Shown here piece after piece: positions 7,642 to 15,532 of a stretch of 39,701 nt of DNA. A program made the position numbers and the translations under genes. Location: the NCBI GenBank assembly GCA_947626505.1, contig CANQSN010000012.1:1-39701 (forward strand), given 5' to 3'. The notes beneath the pieces were generated by a model that ran no database searches, was not told where the DNA came from, and worked only from the letters and a program-made list of their open reading frames with translations. The stretch's first letter is position 1. Every line of letters begins with the position of its first letter. The DNA is from an uncultured Lachnospiraceae bacterium. GTDB taxonomy: Bacteria > Bacillota > Clostridia > Lachnospirales > Lachnospiraceae.

Positions 7642-8076
7642 ATGTCAATGGCAATGTACTGGTTGATTGGTATGGTGGTTTTGGTTATAATCGAGTGCAT
7701 AAGCATGGGACTTACCACCATCTGGTTTGCAGCAGGGGCATTGGTTGCAGCTATTGCGGCCGCTTTAGGAGCAAATCTTGTAGTGCAGATTGTTCTGTGC
7801 ATATTAGTTTCTGTGTTATTGTTATTATTTACCAGACCATGGGCTATGGCTTATCTTAACAACAGGACAGTAAAAACTAATTCAGATAGTCTTGTGGGAA
7901 AGACCGGCATAGTCAGTATAGACATTAATAACATAAAGTCTGAAGGCCAGATACAGATTCGTGGAAACTATTGGACTGCAAGAAGCGCCGACGATAATGT
8001 GGTAATTGAAAAGGACCATAAGGTTATAGTTAAGGAGATTGCCGGAGTTAAGTGCATTGTGGAGCCGGCAGATTAG
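7642..8076 (+). CDS. NfeD-like short membrane protein
   Basis: A 144-residue NfeD1b-type protein: short form, without the N-terminal ClpP-like protease domain of long NfeD. ATG follows AAGGAGGG at good spacing. Hydrophobic helices cover about 5-25, 28-45 and 47-63. The cytoplasmic C-terminal domain (about 80-144) has the pattern of the NfeD OB fold: SLVGKTGIVSIDI, SEGQIQIRGNYWTARSADDN and a final VIVKEIAGVKCIVEP. In this family the protein works with a neighbouring SPFH (stomatin/flotillin) partner, which starts here 60 bases downstream. Together they are thought to organise membrane microdomains. A possible weak promoter lies in 7590-7620. The NeuB-like gene after the SPFH gene is probably in the same transcript. 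Confidence 0.9.
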   Translation: MSMAMYWLIGMVVLVIIECISMGLTTIWFAAGALVAAIAAALGANLVVQIVLCILVSVLLLLFTRPWAMAYLNNRTVKTNSDSLVGKTGIVSIDINNIKSEGQIQIRGNYWTARSADDNVVIEKDHKVIVKEIAGVKCIVEPAD

Positions 8077-8136
8077 TATGGATTTTTAAGTCACTGTAAA
8101 CAATATAATATTATAAAGATTATTAGGAGATAAGAT

Positions 8137-9060
8137 ATGGAATGGTTAGTATTTTTATTGATAGTAGTTTTGGCTGTCTTCATAATTGTGTCATGTATTA
8201 AGATTGTGCCTCAGGCACATTCATATGTAATAGAGAGATTGGGAACATATCAGTCAACATGGGAAGTGGGGCTGCATTTTAAGACGCCGTTTATCGACAG
8301 GATTAGCAAGAAGGTTAATTTAAAGGAGCAGGTGCTTGATTTTCCGCCACAGCCTGTAATAACAAAGGATAATGTAACAATGAAGATTGATACGGTAGTG
8401 TTTTTTCAGATTACTGATGCAAAGCAGTTTACCTATGGAGTTGATAACCCGATTTTAGCAGTAGAGAAGCTGACAGCGACAACTCTTCGTAATATTATTG
8501 GTGATTTGGAGTTAGACCAGACTCTGACTTCGAGAGAGACTATCAATACAAAGATGTGTTCAGTTCTTGATTTGGCAACTGATCCTTGGGGAATTAAGAT
8601 TAACCGCGTGGAGCTTAAGAATATTATGCCGCCTGCAGAGATTCAGGATTCCATGGAAAAGCAGATGAAGGCGGAGCGTGAGCGCCGAGAGTCGATTCTT
8701 CGCGCCGAGGGAGAAAAGAAAGCGGCAATTTTAACTGCGGAAGGTAAGAAGGAGTCAGCTATCTTAGAGGCGGAAGCAGAGAAGGCAGCAGCCATTCTTC
8801 GTGCAGAGGCAAAGAAGGAGGCAACCATAAGAGAAGCAGAAGGTCAGGCAGAGGCTATTCTTACTATCCAGAAGGCAAATGCAGACGGTCTTAATTTTAT
8901 AAAAGAGGTCGGCGCAGACGAAGCAGTTATTCAGTTGAAAAGTTTGGAGGCATTTGCTAAGGCAGCGGATGGCAAGGCAACTAAGATTATTATTCCTTCC
9001 GAGATTCAGGGGCTTGCCGGTCTGGCTAAATCATTGACGGAGGTTGCAAAGGAAGGATAG
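8137..9060 (+). CDS. SPFH (stomatin/prohibitin/flotillin) family membrane protein
   Basis: A 307-residue slipin/QmcA-like protein. ATG follows AGGAGAT. Residues 3-24 are one N-terminal membrane anchor. The SPFH domain (about 25-185) begins IVPQAHSYVIERLGTYQSTW and includes LKEQVLDFPPQPVITKDNV and the repeat EKLTATTLRNIIGDLELDQT. Residues about 180-250 are a long Ala/Glu/Lys coiled coil of imperfect heptads (AEGEKKAAILTAEGKKESAI), the oligomerisation arm. The C-terminus includes KIIIPSEIQGLAGLAKSL. These proteins form large ring assemblies in the inner membrane and affect proteases and membrane order. Its partner NfeD is directly upstream, the standard arrangement. The next gene starts 26 bases downstream. 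Confidence 0.93.
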   Translation: MEWLVFLLIVVLAVFIIVSCIKIVPQAHSYVIERLGTYQSTWEVGLHFKTPFIDRISKKVNLKEQVLDFPPQPVITKDNVTMKIDTVVFFQITDAKQFTYGVDNPILAVEKLTATTLRNIIGDLELDQTLTSRETINTKMCSVLDLATDPWGIKINRVELKNIMPPAEIQDSMEKQMKAERERRESILRAEGEKKAAILTAEGKKESAILEAEAEKAAAILRAEAKKEATIREAEGQAEAILTIQKANADGLNFIKEVGADEAVIQLKSLEAFAKAADGKATKIIIPSEIQGLAGLAKSLTEVAKEG

Positions 9061-9086
9061 GGAAACTACGAATGGAGGAATAGAAA

Positions 9087-10589
9087 ATGAGTAACAAGAG
9101 GGATATTTTTGAAGACTTGTATATCTTTGAAATGGCAAACAGCCATCAGGGGAGTGTGGAGCATGGACTTGATATTATTCACGAAATGGGTAAGATTGCA
9201 AGAAACAATAATATAAAGGCGGCAGTAAAGCTGCAGTACCGTAATCTGGATAATTTTATACATCCAGATTATAAGGGGAGGACAGATGTACCGCACATAC
9301 CTAGATTTGAGAGTACCAGACTGGATTATGAACAGTTTACCCAACTAGTAATGGGGATTAAAGAGGAGGGTATGATTACTATGAGTACTCCATTTGACGA
9401 AGATGGAGTTGGATGGTGCCTTGATCAGGGAATAGATATAATTAAGGTAGCAAGCTGTTCTTCACTGGATTGGCCTTTGCTTACAAAGGTAGCGTCTTCG
9501 GGTAAGCCTGTTATAATTTCTACAGGAGGCAAGACGCTGTCGGATATTGATAAGTTATATAACTTTTTTACCCATAGGGGCTGTCACTTTGCATTTCTTC
9601 ACTGCATAGCAGAATATCCTGCTCCGGAAGGGCATTTGCAGTTAAACTTTATTGATAAGATGAGAAGGCGTTATCCTGATGTGATAATTGGTTATTCAGG
9701 ACATGAGAATCCGGATGATGTAACAGTACCTATGATGGCAATTGCCAAGGGCGCTTCTATATTAGAGAGGCATGTGGGGCTGCCGACTGAAACCATCAAA
9801 TTAAATGCATATTCCATGAATCCGGCACAGGCGGACGCATGGGTAACCGCTGCTGAAAGAGCGAAGGATATGTGCTCCCTTAAAAAGGAAAATGATAAAT
9901 ATGTAAGTCAGGCTGAAATCGATTCATTGAATTCACTTATGAGAGGAGTATATGCTTTGCATCCTGTTAAAGCAGGGGATGAGCTTAAGAGAGAGGATGT
10001 ATTTTTTGCTATGCCATGCCACGAAAAGCAGACAAATAGCGGAGAGTTTTATGAGGGAATGGTGGCGACAAAGGATTATGAGGCCAATGCTGAGATACAT
10101 GAAAAACGCAGGGTTACAAATATAAATCTTGCAAGAAGTGTTATTCATGACGCCAAGGGTATGTTATATGAGGCGGGAATTGCACTGGGAAATGATTTTG
10201 AAGTAGAGCTTTCACATCACTATGGAATGCAGAATTTCCGTCAGACAGGGGCTGTAATAATTAATATTATTAATCGTGAATACTGTAAAAAGCTTATTAT
10301 AGAACTTCCCGGACAGCACCATCCGACACATTATCATAATGTAAAGGAAGAAACATTCCAGCTTTTATATGGTGATTTAGAAGTAAATATTAACGGTAAT
10401 AAGCGGGAGATGAAGCCGGGAGATATTCAAACTGTGCTTAGGGGAGAAAGACATAGCTTTTCTTCTAAGCGGGGAGCTATTTTTGAAGAAGTGTCAACCA
10501 CACATGTAAGAAATGATTCCTATTATGACGATCCGGCTATTAAAGGCTTGGATCCTATGGAGAGAAAAACCATACTCCGCAAGTGGTAG
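9087..10589 (+). CDS. NeuB-like sialic acid synthase family protein fused to SAF and cupin domains
   Basis: A 500-residue three-part protein. Residues about 10-270 are a NeuB-type TIM barrel, which in the family condenses phosphoenolpyruvate with a sugar to make a nonulosonic acid: FEMANSHQG, AVKLQYRN, IIKVASCSSLDWPLL, PVIISTGGKTLSDI, FLHCIAEYPAPEG, IIGYSGHENPDD and ILERHVGLPT. The end of the barrel lacks the usual D-H-x-x-S motif and reads IKLNAYSMNP instead. Residues about 275-345 are an antifreeze-like SAF domain (RGVYALHPVKAGDELKREDV). The C-terminus (about 365-500) is a cupin with the metal motif HHPTHYHNVKEE and PGDIQTVLRGERHSF. No epimerase, cytidylyltransferase or sialyltransferase is beside it. 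Its place 26 bases after the SPFH gene suggests a membrane- or surface-glycan link. Exact substrate unknown. Confidence 0.85.
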   Translation: MSNKRDIFEDLYIFEMANSHQGSVEHGLDIIHEMGKIARNNNIKAAVKLQYRNLDNFIHPDYKGRTDVPHIPRFESTRLDYEQFTQLVMGIKEEGMITMSTPFDEDGVGWCLDQGIDIIKVASCSSLDWPLLTKVASSGKPVIISTGGKTLSDIDKLYNFFTHRGCHFAFLHCIAEYPAPEGHLQLNFIDKMRRRYPDVIIGYSGHENPDDVTVPMMAIAKGASILERHVGLPTETIKLNAYSMNPAQADAWVTAAERAKDMCSLKKENDKYVSQAEIDSLNSLMRGVYALHPVKAGDELKREDVFFAMPCHEKQTNSGEFYEGMVATKDYEANAEIHEKRRVTNINLARSVIHDAKGMLYEAGIALGNDFEVELSHHYGMQNFRQTGAVIINIINREYCKKLIIELPGQHHPTHYHNVKEETFQLLYGDLEVNINGNKREMKPGDIQTVLRGERHSFSSKRGAIFEEVSTTHVRNDSYYDDPAIKGLDPMERKTILRKW

Positions 10590-10697
10590 ATTTAAGACTT
10601 ATTTGCCAGTCTTATAGCAATTAACAGACTATCAATCATACTATTTTTATGCAGTTTTTGCTAATTTCACATAAAACCCATATCCATTTGTTAGTAT

Positions 10698-10749
10698 AAC
10701 AGTGGTTGTACATATACATAACAGTGGTTGTACATATACATAACAGTGT
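10698..10749 (+). repeat. Two perfect 22-bp direct repeats before the response regulator gene
   Basis: AACAGTGGTTGTACATATACAT occurs at 10698-10719 and again at 10720-10741 without a gap, and the third copy stops after AACAGTG. The array ends about seven bases before the ribosome binding site of the response regulator. A 22-bp period equals two helical turns, as expected for a pair of binding sites on one DNA face. It may be an autoregulatory site, or a simple slippage duplication. Confidence 0.8.
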
Positions 10750-10768
10750 AAGATATGAGGTGTCATTT

Positions 10769-11461
10769 ATGAAAAACGCAAAAGAGTGCATTTTAGTTGT
10801 GGAGGACGAGAGCCGGATTAGAAGAATGTTATATGACTTTCTTAATCTAAAGGGATATCAAGTTTTACAGGCGGCTGACGGAGAGGAAGCTCTTGATATA
10901 TTTTATGAAAATAACCAGTATATAGATTTGATTCTGCTTGATATTATGCTCCCTAAAGTAGACGGTTACGAGGTGCTAAAGGAGGTTCGTGATATCTCGG
11001 AGGTTCCTGTTATTATGCTTACAGCAAAGGATGGAGAGCAGGATCAGGTCGAAGGCTTTAGGCTTGGAGTGGATGATTATTTACTGAAGCCATTTTATAA
11101 TGCGGTATTGTTAGGACATATTGAGGCCATTTTAAAGAGAAGCAGCGTTGGAACCGGAAAAGGGAAACAGCAGCAGGTTGGATTGTTGACCATTGACAGT
11201 GAGAATAAAAGAGTATTTCTTGAAGAAGAAGATATTTGTTTAACAGCTAAGGAATACAGCCTTTTGACATATTTGCTGGATAATCAAGGCGTTGTGGTTT
11301 TGCGTGAGAATATTCTTAATCAAGTATGGGGATATAATTATGTAGGAGATACAAGGACAGTTGATACTCATATTAAGCAGCTCCGCGCAAAGCTGACTTC
11401 AAAGTGCCCTTATATTAAAACAGTACATGGTTTTGGTTATAGGTTTGAAGTGACAGAATAG
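10769..11461 (+). CDS. OmpR/PhoB-family response regulator, no adjacent kinase
   Basis: A 230-residue two-component transcription factor. I chose ATG at 10769 with GAGGTG seven bases upstream; the longer frame runs back into the 22-bp repeats and has no ribosome binding site. Residues 1-125 are the receiver domain: acidic pocket VVEDESR, phospho-acceptor Asp58 in LILLDIMLPKVDGYEV, Thr/Ala of VIMLTAKDG, and Lys107 in YLLKPF. Residues about 135-230 are the winged helix: LTAKEYSLLTYLLDNQ, NILNQVWGYNYVGDTRTVDT and KTVHGFGYRFE, typical of the OmpR class. No histidine kinase lies on either side, so its partner must be elsewhere. The following gene is MutS-like, 45 bases away, possibly co-transcribed. 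Confidence 0.95.
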   Translation: MKNAKECILVVEDESRIRRMLYDFLNLKGYQVLQAADGEEALDIFYENNQYIDLILLDIMLPKVDGYEVLKEVRDISEVPVIMLTAKDGEQDQVEGFRLGVDDYLLKPFYNAVLLGHIEAILKRSSVGTGKGKQQQVGLLTIDSENKRVFLEEEDICLTAKEYSLLTYLLDNQGVVVLRENILNQVWGYNYVGDTRTVDTHIKQLRAKLTSKCPYIKTVHGFGYRFEVTE

Positions 11462-11506
11462 CTCCCTTGCCTCTATATATGTGATGGAGAAAGGAATAGC
11501 ATTTGT

Positions 11507-13333
11507 ATGTATAATAAGGTTGAATACTATATCAGGGAACAGCAAAAGCTTCAGGAAAATGTAAAACAATTAGAAAAGACAACCAATCGTTTAGGACTCC
11601 TACGGTTGGTTGCTTTTACTTTTTGTATTGTGGGATTATCGCTGGGATTTGCAGACCATAACCAGAGTGCAAAGGCGATTGGAATTATATCAGCTTTAGT
11701 TTTTATTTATGGAGTTGTAATATATGAAAAAAGAGTTCAGAAGCTGCATTATTATGAAGCCGGCTTAGCTGTATATCAGAGGTATATTGACAGATATAAT
11801 GAGGAGTGGAAGTCGTTTCCTGATACAGGGAAGGATTTCTTAAAGGGAGATAGGATTAAGTATAAGGAGGAGGCTATGGATTTAGATTTGTTCGGTACCG
11901 CCTCTTTATTTCAGTATATGAATGTGGCGGCTTCAAGAGGGGGCAGAAGTCGTCTTAAGGACTGGCTTACCAGCTCGCTGTCGGATAAGGAAAATGATTG
12001 GAAACAGGAGGACATACTAAAACGTCAGGAGGCTGTTAAGGAGCTGATTGATAAGGATAAGGAGAGTATTAATCTGGAGACTTTGGCGCTGAGGGCGTTA
12101 AAGGAGCATGAGAGGGAGCTTCAGCAGGATGTGGCGCCGCATTTAGAGAGTTTTAAGCACAATAAAAAAGGACCGGTCATAGTAGGAGTGTTCGCTGCAT
12201 TATTAGTGCTAATAACATGGTTTTCATTTGCGGCATGGCTGCTTAACTGGATGCCAATATCCAGCTTTATTGCGATGCTGGCAATTCAGTTTGTGGTTAG
12301 TCAGGCTGTTGACAGTATGCTGTTTATGAAAAGCTATGCGGCTGTGCCATGCCTGTCATTTCTTAATGCATATGAGGAATATTTGCAGGGAATTGCTGAT
12401 ACTGAATTTGAAAGCGAGATATTGAAAGGGCTTCAGGGGGAGATTGCAAAGGACAGCCAAAAGGGAATTAAAGGCCTTAGAGTAATAGGAGAGGCGCTTA
12501 ATATAAGGCATAATCCGCTTGTATACGGAATGCTTTGTATGACAGTATTTTATAATGCCTATGTTTATATTGCATTTGTACGCTGGGCGAGAAAATACGG
12601 AGAGAGGATTTATGTATGGCTTGACAGCATTGCAGAAATGGAGGCGCTGTTAAGCCTTGCTACTATTGGAAGAACAAGAAAAATTGCCAGTTTCCCGAAA
12701 CTCATGGAAGGGGAGAAGGCAAGCGTATCAATGAAAGAGATGTGCCACCCGCTGATTGCCGAGCATAAGGTTGTGGGAAATGATGTTATGCTGGTTAATC
12801 AGGTGCGATTGATTACAGGCTCTAATATGTCAGGTAAGACTACCTATCTTAGGGCGTTGGGTGTAAACATGGTGCTGGCGTATGCCGGAGCGCCGGTATG
12901 CGCTCTTGACAGTTGCTGCGGACATTTTAAAATATTTACCTCGATGCGTGTGGTGGATGATGTGAGCAATGGGATATCCACATTTTATGCAGAGGTGTTA
13001 AGGATTCGCAAGATGGTATCCTATGCAGAAAAGAAGATGCCAATGCTGGTTTTGGTTGATGAGATTTTTAAGGGAACAAACTCTGCCGACCGTATAGTGG
13101 GGGCAAAGGCAGTGATTAGAGAGCTGTGTAAGCCATTTATTATCGGAATGGTATCAACGCATGATTTTGAATTGTGCGATTTGGCAAATGAACTGTCAAT
13201 GCTTAGTAATTATCATTTTGATGAGTATTTTGAGGAGGATAAATTAAAATTTGAATATATGATAAAAGAAGGAAAGTGCACTACTACAAATGCGCTGCAT
13301 ATCTTAAAGATGGCGGGAATTTATAATGAATGA
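11507..13333 (+). CDS. Membrane-anchored MutS-like ATPase
   Basis: A 608-residue protein of the MutS superfamily. It has the ATPase end but no mismatch-recognition domain: Walker A at 438-446 (GSNMSGKTT), then a MutS-type core with VVDDVSNGISTFYAEV, Walker B at 514-519 (LVLVDE) followed by IFKGTNSADRI, and the STHD signature. Hydrophobic segments lie at about 28-46 and 49-68, and again at about 222-275, so it should sit in the membrane with its ATPase in the cytoplasm. The middle (about 120-210) resembles the MutS core/lever region: KDWLTSSLSDKEND and KRQEAVKEL. Such proteins occur widely in Firmicutes and are often annotated as mismatch repair proteins, but no role in repair follows from this structure. 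AAAGGA precedes ATG by about 11 bases. Confidence 0.88.
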   Translation: MYNKVEYYIREQQKLQENVKQLEKTTNRLGLLRLVAFTFCIVGLSLGFADHNQSAKAIGIISALVFIYGVVIYEKRVQKLHYYEAGLAVYQRYIDRYNEEWKSFPDTGKDFLKGDRIKYKEEAMDLDLFGTASLFQYMNVAASRGGRSRLKDWLTSSLSDKENDWKQEDILKRQEAVKELIDKDKESINLETLALRALKEHERELQQDVAPHLESFKHNKKGPVIVGVFAALLVLITWFSFAAWLLNWMPISSFIAMLAIQFVVSQAVDSMLFMKSYAAVPCLSFLNAYEEYLQGIADTEFESEILKGLQGEIAKDSQKGIKGLRVIGEALNIRHNPLVYGMLCMTVFYNAYVYIAFVRWARKYGERIYVWLDSIAEMEALLSLATIGRTRKIASFPKLMEGEKASVSMKEMCHPLIAEHKVVGNDVMLVNQVRLITGSNMSGKTTYLRALGVNMVLAYAGAPVCALDSCCGHFKIFTSMRVVDDVSNGISTFYAEVLRIRKMVSYAEKKMPMLVLVDEIFKGTNSADRIVGAKAVIRELCKPFIIGMVSTHDFELCDLANELSMLSNYHFDEYFEEDKLKFEYMIKEGKCTTTNALHILKMAGIYNE

Positions 13334-13348
13334 TTTTTAAACTAAATT

Positions 13349-13377
13349 TTGCATATGTGAAGCTTAAGTAATAATAG
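13349..13377 (+). promoter_or_regulatory. Possible promoter before the DUF187 gene
   Basis: TTGCAT at 13349-13354 and TAATAG at 13372-13377 with a 17-base spacer. The -10 box is weak. It starts shortly after the MutS-like gene and lies just before the ribosome binding site of the DUF187 gene. Confidence 0.35.
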
Positions 13378-13395
13378 TAGAATGGAGAGAAGATT

Positions 13396-14763
13396 ATGGG
13401 AAAATGCAAACGATTAGTGGCATTTACATTGGTATTGGCGCTTATGGGAAGCGCAATACTTAAAGTAGAGGATTATACTCTTGTGTATGCGGAAAATGTA
13501 TCGGTGGAACAGCAGGATAGTCTTGCGGTAAATACGGAAAATACAACAGCACAGACGCAGACTACTGCAAATAATCAGACACAAAGCAGTACCGCTTCGG
13601 ATTCAAGTGAAGCTGACGCAAATGAGGAGGCAACTACAAAGGAGGCGGCAACTACTGAGCGCAAAGCAGTGTGGTGTTCGTACAGTGATTTGGACTTTAA
13701 AAACAAAAGTAAAAGTAAGTTTACGGACTCTATTGAGAATATGTTTGATAATGTAAAGACAATGGGAATGAATACTGTGATTGTCCATGTGCGTCCCTTT
13801 GGCGATGCCATGTATGATTCCATGTATTTTCCATGGTCAAAGATTGCATCAGGAAAGCAGGGGAAGAATCCCGGGTACGATCCGCTTTCAATTATGATAA
13901 AGGAAGCCCATAGTAGAAATTTAAGAATAGAGGCATGGATTAATCCATATCGTGTTACATGGAATACTACGAGAATATCCAGCCTGTCAAAGGATAATCC
14001 GGCAAGAATATGGTATTCTAAGGCTTCGACAAGAAGGAATGTATTGATTTATGGAGGCAAGATATATTATAATCCTTCTAAACCGGAGGTTCGTGAGTTA
14101 ATTGTAAATGGTGTGGAAGAGATTGTTTCTGATTATGATGTGGATGGAATCCATTTTGACGATTATTTTTATCCGACTCTGGGTTCGGGATATAAAATCT
14201 CTTTTGATGCAAAAGAATATAACGCTTATGTCAAGAAGCAAAAGAAGGCGGGGGAGAAGTATCAGGATATTGTGAGCTGGAGGAGAACTCAGGTGAGCAC
14301 TCTGGTAAAACAGGTCTACAAGACGATTAAGAAGCATGATAAAAGCATTGAATTTGGAATAAGCCCTGCCGGAAACATAGATAATCTGTTAAGAAAGGAT
14401 TCATATTATGTAGATATAAATAAATGGGTAAATAGCAAGGAGTATGTAGATTATATATGTCCGCAGATTTATTGGGGATTCCAGAATGGGCAGTACTCGT
14501 TTGACAAGGTACTTGATAGGTGGACTAAGCTTTGTAAAGAGAAAAAAATAAAGCTTTATGTCGGTATGGGAATGTATAGGACAGTGTATAAAAGCAGCTC
14601 GGAATGGAGACGGAGTAAGACAATAATGCAGCGCTCCATAAAGTGTGCAAGACAGACGAAAAAAACAGACGGTTTTGTATTTTTTACATATAGCAGCTTT
14701 ACAAATCCGGCAGCAGCAAAGGAAAAGAAAAATTTATTAAAAGAATTAAAAAAGAAAAAATAA
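13396..14763 (+). CDS. Secreted DUF187/GH10-like glycoside hydrolase family protein
   Basis: A 455-residue exported protein. Residues 1-about 32 are a signal peptide (basic start, hydrophobic core VAFTLVLALMGSAIL, likely cut after VYA). Residues about 33-88 are a Thr/Gln/Ser/Glu-rich linker. From Val92/Trp93 to about 440 is the DUF187 domain, a TIM barrel of the GHL10/YngK family: NTVIVHVRPFGDAMY, LRIEAWINPYRV, DYDVDGIHFDDYFYP, EFGISPAGN and VDYICPQIYWGFQ. The HFDDYFYP segment is the expected acidic active-site region. The family is predicted to act on cell-wall or surface glycans, but substrates are poorly known. GGAGAG precedes ATG. The sirtuin gene begins 18 bases after its stop. Confidence 0.9.
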   Translation: MGKCKRLVAFTLVLALMGSAILKVEDYTLVYAENVSVEQQDSLAVNTENTTAQTQTTANNQTQSSTASDSSEADANEEATTKEAATTERKAVWCSYSDLDFKNKSKSKFTDSIENMFDNVKTMGMNTVIVHVRPFGDAMYDSMYFPWSKIASGKQGKNPGYDPLSIMIKEAHSRNLRIEAWINPYRVTWNTTRISSLSKDNPARIWYSKASTRRNVLIYGGKIYYNPSKPEVRELIVNGVEEIVSDYDVDGIHFDDYFYPTLGSGYKISFDAKEYNAYVKKQKKAGEKYQDIVSWRRTQVSTLVKQVYKTIKKHDKSIEFGISPAGNIDNLLRKDSYYVDINKWVNSKEYVDYICPQIYWGFQNGQYSFDKVLDRWTKLCKEKKIKLYVGMGMYRTVYKSSSEWRRSKTIMQRSIKCARQTKKTDGFVFFTYSSFTNPAAAKEKKNLLKELKKKK

Positions 14764-14781
14764 CAAAGGGGAGGCAAAACT

Positions 14782-15510
14782 ATGAATGAAAAGGTAGCAG
14801 AGTTAAACCGTATTATTAATGAAAATGACCATATTGTGTTTTTTGGAGGCGCAGGGGTTTCTACAGAAAGCGGAATCCCTGACTTTAGAAGCCAAGATGG
14901 GCTTTATAATCAAAAGTATAAGTATCCTCCGGAAACGATAGTAAGTCATTCATTTTTTATGCAGAAGACAGAGGAGTTTTATGAATTTTACAAGGACAAA
15001 ATGATAGCTTTAGATGCTGAACCCAATGCGGCCCATAGGAAACTGGCTGAGCTTGAGGCAGCAGGTAAGCTTACTGCGGTTATAACACAGAATATCGATG
15101 GATTGCATCAGAAGGCCGGAAGCAAGGAGGTATATGAACTTCATGGTTCAGTACACCGCAATTATTGTATGCAGTGCAGAAAGTTTTTTACTGCTGAGGA
15201 TATTGTTGAGAAAAAGGGTACTCCAAAATGTGAGTGTGGCGGATTGATTAAACCGGATGTTGTTTTGTATGAAGAGGGGCTTGACAGCGACACCATATCA
15301 AAAAGTATTAAGGCTATTAGTGAGGCAAATGTCTTAATTATTGGAGGAACTTCGCTTGCGGTTTATCCGGCTGCAGGTTTTATTGATTACTTTAAAGGAA
15401 AACATTTAATTGTAATCAATAAGTCACAGACACAGAGAAGCGTGAAGGCTACATTAGAAATTAATGAGCCGATTGGGGAAGTGTTTTCCCAGATTAAATT
15501 AGAAGGTTAG
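14782..15510 (+). CDS. cobB: Sir2-family NAD-dependent protein deacylase (sirtuin)
   Basis: A 242-residue cytoplasmic sirtuin that removes acyl groups from lysines using NAD. ATG follows GGGGAGG at good spacing. The NAD site is FFGGAGVSTESGIPDFRS near residues 19-36. TQNIDGLHQKAGS and catalytic His121 in YELHGSVHRN follow. The zinc knuckle is CMQC with CEC downstream, giving a C-x2-C...C-x-C set. GTSLAVYPAAGF closes the Rossmann fold. Length and motifs fit the short bacterial class (CobB/SrtN). It sits 18 bases after the secreted DUF187 gene, so the two share a transcript, but no functional link is apparent. The next gene is convergent with only 22 bases between stops. Confidence 0.95.
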   Translation: MNEKVAELNRIINENDHIVFFGGAGVSTESGIPDFRSQDGLYNQKYKYPPETIVSHSFFMQKTEEFYEFYKDKMIALDAEPNAAHRKLAELEAAGKLTAVITQNIDGLHQKAGSKEVYELHGSVHRNYCMQCRKFFTAEDIVEKKGTPKCECGGLIKPDVVLYEEGLDSDTISKSIKAISEANVLIIGGTSLAVYPAAGFIDYFKGKHLIVINKSQTQRSVKATLEINEPIGEVFSQIKLEG

Positions 15511-15532
15511 TTTTATCGGGGAAAAGGCAGTT

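Noticed and set aside
10594-10613. Terminator hairpin after the NeuB-like gene
   Set aside because: A 6-bp stem exists but no T-run follows.
10706-10768. Longer N-terminus for the response regulator
   Set aside because: It would be encoded by the 22-bp direct repeats and lies upstream of the only good ribosome binding site.
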